From Rhodococcus opacus B4 (GTDB lineage Bacteria > Actinomycetota > Actinomycetes > Mycobacteriales > Mycobacteriaceae): a stretch of DNA of 64,000 bases. Within the stretch, counting starts at the first letter, position 1. Each line of letters starts with the position of its first letter. A program made the position numbers and the translations under genes. The stretch lies in contig NC_012522.1 of the NCBI RefSeq assembly GCF_000010805.1, positions 4,092,001 through 4,156,000 of the forward strand, in the 5' to 3' direction. The notes under the pieces were generated by a model, which saw only the letters and a list, made by a program, of their open reading frames with translations, made no database searches and was not told where the DNA came from. Below, one piece after another: positions 58,672-64,000 of the stretch.

Positions 58672-58702
58672 TTTAGCGCTAAGATATTGAGACCTAAGCA
58701 AC
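58672..58702 (+). promoter_or_regulatory. operator upstream of the dioxygenase operon
   Basis: TTAGCGCTAA (58673-58682) is a perfect palindrome. The block TTAGCGCTAAGATATTGAG, followed by ACCTAAGCAA, aligns with TTAGCGGTAAGCCTTTGAG at 55597-55615. It ends a few bases before the ribosome site GGAGG at about 58704. Confidence 0.55.
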
Positions 58703-58714
58703 TGGAGGCTTGCG

Positions 58715-59644
58715 ATGAACCAACCCATAGCCCGGCTGCGGTGCCTGCGCTCCGTCGAACTGCGCACGCAGGCCAGCCTCGAATCCACCGAGTTCTACTC
58801 GGACGTGTGGGGACTGCGCGTCGTCGAGCAGGGCACGGACGGCGCCTGGCTGCGGGGGACCGGTGAGCATCACCACGCGCTGCAGCTCACCCAGGCGGAG
58901 CGGAACGGCCTCGGCCGCATCACGTTCGCCGTCGCCACGCCCGCCGAGGTGGACGAGGCCGCCCGCAGGCTCGAACTCCGCGGCGTCCCGATCGTGAGCG
59001 GCCCGGGGCCGGTCGACGACCTCGGCGGCGGCTACGGCGTGAGCCTCGTCGACCCCGAGGGTCGTGTCGTCGAACTGCTCGCCGACGCGCTCGCGGTCCC
59101 GAAGCTGGGGCGGGACGACGCCGTCCCGGTGGGTGTCACGCACGTCGTCCTCAACACGGTCGACATCGACGCCGCAGTGACGTTCTACTGCGAGATCCTG
59201 GGCATGCGGGTCTCCGACTGGTCCGAGCACCAGATGGCGTTCCTGCGCTGCAACACCGACCATCACAGCATCGCGTTCAACCAGGCCGAGTGGACGTCCG
59301 TCAATCACGTCGCGTACGAGATGCCCACCGTGGACCACTTCATGCGCGGCATCGGCCGGTTGCGTCACCACGGCACGACGCCGCTGTGGGGTCCGGGCAA
59401 GCACGGCCCCGGCGACAACACGTTCTCCTACTTCGCCGACCCGGCGGGGCTGGTGTGCGAGTACACCTCCGGCATCGCGCAGGTCGACGAGGACCGGTGG
59501 CTGTGCAAGGTGTGGCGCCGGGTTCCGGAACTGTCCGACCTGTGGGGCACCGCGGGCCCGCCGTCCAAGCAGGTCCGCGACCACATGGCGGGCATCCCCG
59601 ACCCCGGCGCGTTCGAGCGGTTCGACCTCGGGCGGGCGTCGTGA
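58715..59644 (+). CDS. extradiol ring-cleavage dioxygenase, type I (VOC fold)
   Basis: The 309-residue protein has two VOC modules, the first near residues 8-125 and the second near 138-265. The Fe(II) ligands of the second are all present: His143 (GVTHVVLN), His198 (NHVAYEM) and Glu249 (VCEYTSG). The second-sphere region RHHGTTPLWGPGKHGPGDNTFSYFADPAG fits catechol 2,3-dioxygenase and 2,3-dihydroxybiphenyl dioxygenase. It should open a catechol-type ring by meta cleavage. ATG follows GGAGG. First gene of a six-gene run. Confidence 0.88.
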   Translation: MNQPIARLRCLRSVELRTQASLESTEFYSDVWGLRVVEQGTDGAWLRGTGEHHHALQLTQAERNGLGRITFAVATPAEVDEAARRLELRGVPIVSGPGPVDDLGGGYGVSLVDPEGRVVELLADALAVPKLGRDDAVPVGVTHVVLNTVDIDAAVTFYCEILGMRVSDWSEHQMAFLRCNTDHHSIAFNQAEWTSVNHVAYEMPTVDHFMRGIGRLRHHGTTPLWGPGKHGPGDNTFSYFADPAGLVCEYTSGIAQVDEDRWLCKVWRRVPELSDLWGTAGPPSKQVRDHMAGIPDPGAFERFDLGRAS

Positions 59645-60423
59645 CGCACGTCGTCGAATCCGGTTCCGGTCCAGCGCTTCTCATGCTGCACGGGATCGGC
59701 GGCAGTGCCGACAGTTTCGCGCCGCAGTTCGACGAACTCGCCGGGTCGCTGCGACTGCTGGCCTGGGACGCTCCGGGCTACGGCCGCAGTGAGGACCCCG
59801 GACGTCCGTTCGACCTCGACGACTACGCCGACGCCGCCGCCGACGTGATCCGCGACCGCTGCGGTGACGCCGGCGCCCACGTCCTGGGAATGTCGTGGGG
59901 TGGCGTGATCGCCACCCGGCTGGCGATGCGCCACCCCGGGCTGGTGCGGAGTCTGCTGCTGGGTAGTTCCACAGTCGGCTCGGGTTCCGACGACGAGGCG
60001 GCGGCGCGCATGCGGTCACGAATCTCGGTGCTCGAGCAGGACGGCGCACAAGCCTTTGCCGCCGAACGGGCCCCGCGACTGATGTCCGGATCCGCCGGCG
60101 ACGACCTGGTCGCGAAGGCGACCGCGATCATGGCCGCTTCGATCCGGTTGCCCGGCTACGGGTACGCCGCCGAGTCGATGGCCGCCACCGATCACACCGC
60201 CGATCTCCCGAAGATCGACATCCCGACGCTCGTCCTCAGTGGGGACGAGGACGGGGTGACCGGTGTTCCCGCCAGTCAGGTTCTCGCAGGCGGCATTCCG
60301 GGTGCCGTGTTCGTCACCATCCGGGGTGCCGGACATCTCGCGAACCAGGAGCGACCGGACGCCTTCGACGCCTGGGTCGAATCCTTCATCCACATCACCG
60401 AACGACTGCGCAACCACGTCTAG
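59641..60423 (+). CDS. alpha/beta hydrolase, probable meta-cleavage product hydrolase
   Basis: The 260-residue protein has LLMLHGIGGSADSF (oxyanion), GMSWGGVIA with nucleophile Ser85, LSGDEDGVTG with the acid and GAGHLANQERPDAF with the catalytic His. Its GTG overlaps the dioxygenase stop, the usual coupling of a ring-cleavage enzyme to its C-C bond hydrolase (BphD/MhpC type). An ester or lactone substrate is the alternative. Confidence 0.85.
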   Translation: MTHVVESGSGPALLMLHGIGGSADSFAPQFDELAGSLRLLAWDAPGYGRSEDPGRPFDLDDYADAAADVIRDRCGDAGAHVLGMSWGGVIATRLAMRHPGLVRSLLLGSSTVGSGSDDEAAARMRSRISVLEQDGAQAFAAERAPRLMSGSAGDDLVAKATAIMAASIRLPGYGYAAESMAATDHTADLPKIDIPTLVLSGDEDGVTGVPASQVLAGGIPGAVFVTIRGAGHLANQERPDAFDAWVESFIHITERLRNHV

Positions 60424-60438
60424 AGAAGGAGTACACCA

Positions 60439-60945
60439 ATGACACTCGAATACGGCACCGCCGATCTGAAGGAATTCACCGACTCGCTGATCCTCACCCG
60501 CGGCACCCGCCACGAGGACTGGGACACCCTGGGCTTCCAGGCGAAGGCCGGCGACCAGTTCAAGCGCGCGCAGATCCGCTACGTCGGGTCCGGTGCGACG
60601 GGCAATCACGAGAGCGACAACCGCACCATCGCGTCGCGGGGATTCACGTTCTCCAACATGCTGCTTCCCCCCGGCGCCGAGGGCCCCGAGCACACCCACC
60701 ACGACGCCGAAGAAGCGTTCTTCGTGCTCGAAGGTGAGGTGGAGGTCGGCGTCCACCGCGACGGCAGGGTGGAGAAGCGCACCCTCGGCTACCGCGACAT
60801 GATCGTCGTCCCCGCCGGAGTGCCGCGCAGCCTGAAGAACAACGGCGACAAGGACGCACTGTTCTGCGTCATCATCGGCGCGCAGAAGCCGCAGATCCCG
60901 ACGTACCCCGAGACGTCGGCGATGCACGGCGTGACCCGGGACTGA
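60439..60945 (+). CDS. cupin-domain protein
   Basis: The 168-residue protein has one cupin domain: PEHTHHDAEEAFFVLEGEVEVGV (motif 1 with His-x-His and Glu) and DMIVVPAGVPRSLKN (motif 2, where the usual His is absent or replaced by Arg). It may bind metal through motif 1 only. It lies 15 bases after the hydrolase gene with AGAAGGAG. It could be a dioxygenase, isomerase or accessory protein; no function is assigned. Confidence 0.8.
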   Translation: MTLEYGTADLKEFTDSLILTRGTRHEDWDTLGFQAKAGDQFKRAQIRYVGSGATGNHESDNRTIASRGFTFSNMLLPPGAEGPEHTHHDAEEAFFVLEGEVEVGVHRDGRVEKRTLGYRDMIVVPAGVPRSLKNNGDKDALFCVIIGAQKPQIPTYPETSAMHGVTRD

Positions 60946-60947
60946 CC

Positions 60948-61697
60948 GTGAGTCTCGACGGACGCAGCATCCTCGTGACCGGGGCGGGGCGGGGTCTCGG
61001 CCTCGCCCTGGCCCGCCGCCTCGGCGAGGACGGCGCAACCCTGTGGCTCGCCGACATTCGCGAGGACTGGGGCGAGGAGGCCGCCGAAAGCCTGCGCGCC
61101 GACGGCGTGAAGGCACAGTTCGTCCGGGTCGATCTCCGCGACGCGGAATCCGTCGACGCGATGGCGGCCACCGTCACCTCCGGTGGCCCGCTGTATGGCC
61201 TCGTCAACAACGCGGCCCTCGCGGACGGGGTTGGCGGCAAGCCGATTCACGAACTCGACATCGACGAGTGGGACCGGGTGCTGGGTGTCAACCTGCGCGG
61301 CACGTTCCTCGTGAGCAGGGCGATCGTTCCCTCCATCATCGGGAACGGCGGCGGACGAGTCGTCACCATCGGCTCCGACGCCGCCCTGTACGGTTCGCCG
61401 CGGCTCGCGCATTACATCGCGTCCAAGGGCGGGGTGGCCGCGCTGACCCGCGCCATGTCCCGCGACCTCGGCCCGCACGGCATCACCGTCAACACCGTCT
61501 CGCCCGGGCTGACCGAAAGCGAATCGGCGCAGAAGGTTCCGGAACACCGGCACGAGCTGTACCGCCTGAACCGCGCCCTCGAGCGGCCACAGCAGCCGTC
61601 GGATCTCGTCGGCGCCGTCGCGTTCCTGATGGGACCCGAGGCGTCGTACATCACCGGCCAGCAACTCGTCGTCAACGGCGGATTCGTCCTGCACTAG
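60948..61697 (+). CDS. SDR family oxidoreductase
   Basis: The 249-residue SDR has TGAGRGLG for NAD(P), NNAALADG, and TIGSDAALYGSPRLAHYIASKGG with Ser, Tyr and Lys of the active site. It should oxidise or reduce an alcohol/ketone or a ring dihydrodiol of the pathway. GTG at 60948 is two bases after the cupin stop, with no clear ribosome site of its own, so it depends on coupling. Confidence 0.85.
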   Translation: MSLDGRSILVTGAGRGLGLALARRLGEDGATLWLADIREDWGEEAAESLRADGVKAQFVRVDLRDAESVDAMAATVTSGGPLYGLVNNAALADGVGGKPIHELDIDEWDRVLGVNLRGTFLVSRAIVPSIIGNGGGRVVTIGSDAALYGSPRLAHYIASKGGVAALTRAMSRDLGPHGITVNTVSPGLTESESAQKVPEHRHELYRLNRALERPQQPSDLVGAVAFLMGPEASYITGQQLVVNGGFVLH

Positions 61698-61713
61698 AGA
61701 AGGGGACCACGTC

Positions 61714-62496
61714 GTGGACCTGCAACTGAAAGACCGCACCTACCTGGTGACCGGCGGAAGCTCCGGCGTCGGGCTCGCGACTGTCGCGATGCTGCTCGAG
61801 GAGGGTGCCAACGTCGTCACCTGTGCGCGCGACCGCGACCGGCTCGACTCCGTGATCGCGCCGCTGCCGGGGAGCGAGCGGGTCCTCACCGCGTCCTGCG
61901 ACGTCCGGGATCCCGCCGCGGTCGCCGCGCTGGTCGACGCCGGTGTCGCTCGGTTCGGCGGCCTCGACGGTCTGGTCAACAACGCGGGCAAGTCCCGCAT
62001 GGTCCCGCGCGGCGAGGCGACCCTCGACGACTGGCGCGACGAACTCGACCTGAAATTCTCCAGCGTCCTCAACACCGTCGACGCCGCCCTGCCCGCGCTC
62101 CGGAAGTCCGACGCCGCGGCCATCGTCAACATCTCGGCGGTGCTCGCCCGGCAGCCGGAGCCGCGGCTGGTCACCACCAGCGCCGCCCGGGCCGGGCTGT
62201 TGAACCTCAGCAAGTCGCTGTCGCTGGAACTCGCCGCCGACGGCATCCGCGTCAACTCGGTGTCGCTCGGACTGGTCGACACCGGTCAGTGGCGACGCCG
62301 TTACGAGGAATCCGGCACCGCGGCCACCTTTGCCGAGTGGGAAGCCGAGATCGCCCAGGACCGCGGCATCGGTCTCGGCCGATTCGGCCGCGCCGACGAG
62401 GTGGCCGCCATGATCGTGACCCTGCTGTCTCCCCGCTCGTCGTATGTGACGGGCACCAGCCTCGATGTCTGCGGAGGCGTCGCGCGCTATGTCTGA
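61714..62496 (+). CDS. atypical SDR protein lacking the catalytic Tyr and Lys
   Basis: The 260-residue protein keeps the cofactor motif TGGSSGVG (residues 13-20), NNAG (89-92) and Ser141, but the YxxxK motif reads TSAAR: Thr155 and Arg159 replace Tyr and Lys. The rest of the fold, including LNLSKSLSLELAADGIRVNSVSLG, is normal. It cannot use the standard SDR mechanism, so it may be a partner of the neighbouring SDR, a lyase, or a binding protein. GTG at 61714 follows AGAAGGGG. Confidence 0.8.
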   Translation: MDLQLKDRTYLVTGGSSGVGLATVAMLLEEGANVVTCARDRDRLDSVIAPLPGSERVLTASCDVRDPAAVAALVDAGVARFGGLDGLVNNAGKSRMVPRGEATLDDWRDELDLKFSSVLNTVDAALPALRKSDAAAIVNISAVLARQPEPRLVTTSAARAGLLNLSKSLSLELAADGIRVNSVSLGLVDTGQWRRRYEESGTAATFAEWEAEIAQDRGIGLGRFGRADEVAAMIVTLLSPRSSYVTGTSLDVCGGVARYV

Positions 62497-62506
62497 GAGG
62501 AACACC

Positions 62507-64000
62507 ATGTCTGTAGGAAATGGCGGCGACCTGCTCGTCCAGGTGCTGCGCGAGGCCGGGGTCGACACGGTGTTCGGCATCGTCAGCGTCCACAACCAGC
62601 CCCTGGTGCAGGCGGTCGCCAAACACCTGCGGTTCGTGCCGGTCCGGCACGAGGCCACCGCCGTCAGCGCGGCCGACGGTTATGCCCGCGCCACCGGCGG
62701 ACTCGGCTGCGCGCTCACGAGCACCGGCACCGGCGCCGGCAACGCGGCCGGTTCACTGATCGAATCACTCAGTGCCGGAACGTCGGTGCTGCACGTGACC
62801 GGTAACGTCGAGAGCCGCTACCTCGGTTCGGGCCGCGGATTCATCCACGAGACCAAGGATCAACTGGGCATGCTGACGGCGACGTCGAAGCACGCCGCCA
62901 CCATCCTCGACACCGACAGCGCCGGAAAGGTGTTGCGGGAAGGCGTAGCCGCCGCCCTCGCGGCGCCCGGCGGTCCGTCGAGCATCGAATGGCCCATCGA
63001 CCTGCAGTATGCGGAACACGTCATCGACGTGGTCGAGCCGGTCACGGAGGCGCTGCGCACGCCGGACGCCGACGAGTGGGCGGTCGCCTTCGCGTTGCTG
63101 CGGTCGGCGGAACGTCCGGTGATCTGGGCGGGCGGCGGTGTCGCGACCGCCGGCACGGAGCTGACCGAACTGGTCGAGCGGTGGGGAGTTCCGTTGCTCA
63201 CCAGCAACTCCGGTCGCGGCGCCGTGCCCGAGGACCACCCGCTGTGCATCGGCAACTACGGCAACACCCCGGCCGGCCGGGAACTCCTGCAGGACGCAGA
63301 CCTGCTGCTGTCGCTCGGAACGCACTTCCGGTCGAACGAGACCGGCGACTACTCGATGCCCGTCCCGGACGTCCACGTGCAGGTCGACCTCGACACGGCG
63401 GCGCTCGGCCGCGTCTACCCCGCTCAGGCCGGGGTGACCGCTGACATCGCCACCTTCCTGACGAGGCTGTCGGAACTGGCCCCGGTCGACGCGTCGTGGA
63501 CCGAACGGGCTCGCGCGACCCGGGAACTGGTGCGCACCAAGCAGCGCGCCGGACTCGGTGACCACGCCGTGCTGTGCGACGCCGTGCGCGCCGCGTTCCC
63601 GAACGATTCCGTGATCGCCCGCGACGTCACCATCGCGTCGAGTTCCTGGGGCAACCGGCTGCTGCCGATGTTCGACCCCAAGTCCAACGTCTTCCCCCGC
63701 GGCGGCGGTATCGGGCAGGGCCTGGGCATGGCCATCGGCTCCGCACTGGCCGACGAGACCCGCCCCACCCTGGCGCTCGTCGGCGACGGCGGCTTGGCCG
63801 TCCACTTCGGCGAGATCCTCACCATGGCGCAGGAAAAGCCGTGGCTGGTGCTGCTCGTGTTCAACGACGGCGGCTACGGCGTGCTGCGGAACATGCAGAA
63901 GGGCGGCGGCGAAGACACGTACGCCGTCGACCTCGTCACCCCCGACTTCCCGTTGCTCGCACAGTCGATCGGTGTGCCGTACCTGCGAATCGGTGGCGCC
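62507..64000 (+). CDS. ThDP-dependent enzyme, benzoylformate decarboxylase/acetolactate synthase-like (3' end cut)
   Basis: At least 498 residues are present, open at the right edge. The N-terminal PYR domain has VRHEATAVSAADGYARATG with the catalytic Glu49 that activates ThDP; the middle domain follows (RPVIWAGGGVATAG); the PP domain has VGDGGLAVHFGEILTMAQ and LLVFNDGGYG, the GDG...ND cofactor motif. Such enzymes decarboxylate 2-oxoacids or join/split carbon units. With the cluster's aldehyde dehydrogenase, a 2-oxoacid decarboxylase giving an aldehyde is a reasonable guess. ATG follows GAGAGGAAC. Confidence 0.88.
   Translation, partial: MSVGNGGDLLVQVLREAGVDTVFGIVSVHNQPLVQAVAKHLRFVPVRHEATAVSAADGYARATGGLGCALTSTGTGAGNAAGSLIESLSAGTSVLHVTGNVESRYLGSGRGFIHETKDQLGMLTATSKHAATILDTDSAGKVLREGVAAALAAPGGPSSIEWPIDLQYAEHVIDVVEPVTEALRTPDADEWAVAFALLRSAERPVIWAGGGVATAGTELTELVERWGVPLLTSNSGRGAVPEDHPLCIGNYGNTPAGRELLQDADLLLSLGTHFRSNETGDYSMPVPDVHVQVDLDTAALGRVYPAQAGVTADIATFLTRLSELAPVDASWTERARATRELVRTKQRAGLGDHAVLCDAVRAAFPNDSVIARDVTIASSSWGNRLLPMFDPKSNVFPRGGGIGQGLGMAIGSALADETRPTLALVGDGGLAVHFGEILTMAQEKPWLVLLVFNDGGYGVLRNMQKGGGEDTYAVDLVTPDFPLLAQSIGVPYLRIGGA

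Overview
The window is high-GC actinobacterial DNA. The 16S sequence, the rrn operon without a spacer tRNA, the many GTG starts and ATGA/GTGA overlaps, and the many CoA-linked and aromatic catabolic genes point to Rhodococcus, most likely the R. opacus / R. jostii / R. wratislaviensis group. This placement comes from reading the sequence and from general knowledge; no database search was run. I see no integrase, transposase, prophage or CRISPR array, so it reads as chromosomal catabolic DNA.

Layout. (1) 1-10044: a truncated D-2-hydroxyacid dehydrogenase; a complete five-gene Dpp/Opp-type ABC importer with a TauE/SafE-type permease; then glucarate dehydratase coupled to a second hydroxyacid dehydrogenase. 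This suggests uptake and oxidation of sugar diacids or related compounds. (2) 10045-15962: one rrn operon (16S-23S-5S) with leader promoters, boxA-like antitermination sites, a processing stem around 23S, an elaborate 23S-5S spacer and a strong terminator. (3) 15986-23134: a hemophore-like secreted protein, then a double-domain Lrp regulator divergent from an operon of MFS exporter/importer, two M20 amidohydrolases (AbgB-like and AbgA-like) and L-serine dehydratase. (4) 23195-26721: an iron-permease-family protein, GabD2-type succinate-semialdehyde dehydrogenase, an SRPBCC protein and an alpha/beta hydrolase. (5) 26718-40337: a two-way beta-oxidation island (FadD5-like ligase, three crotonases, thiolase, SDR, acyl-CoA dehydrogenase, two nitronate-monooxygenase-like flavoproteins, MDR reductase, NTF2-like protein, two TetR regulators) and a small membrane operon (BrkB family, PH domain). 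(6) 40562-50207: a frameshifted MFS gene, then two divergent acid-catabolism units, each with an acyl-CoA ligase and an MHS-type transporter. The rightward unit pairs an aminoglycoside-phosphotransferase-like kinase with an ACAD11-like dehydrogenase, the pairing known from 4-hydroxy-acid (levulinate-type) catabolism. (7) 50261-55519: a hydrolase-adenylate cyclase fusion, a two-component system whose response regulator is frameshifted as given, and a MacB/FtsX-type ABC transporter. (8) 55566-64000: an aromatic catabolic cluster with AAHS transporter, aldehyde dehydrogenase, extradiol dioxygenase, C-C hydrolase, cupin, two SDRs and a ThDP-dependent enzyme, running off the right edge.

How the parts connect. 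A TetR-type operator containing GAACGnnCG recurs in three intergenic regions of the fatty-acid islands (30.1, 38.3 and 44.8 kb), which would tie them into one regulon. A different operator (TTAGCGnTAAG plus a downstream conserved block) recurs before both halves of the aromatic cluster (55.6 and 58.7 kb). Two families of near-perfect palindromic repeats lie at gene ends (31.0/55.5 kb and 50.2/51.8 kb); one of them encodes the C-terminus of an ABC ATPase. The strongest candidates for undescribed biology are the 4-hydroxy-acid type operon at 44.9-50.2 kb and the extradiol/ThDP cluster at 55.6-64 kb, which includes an SDR lacking its catalytic Tyr and Lys.
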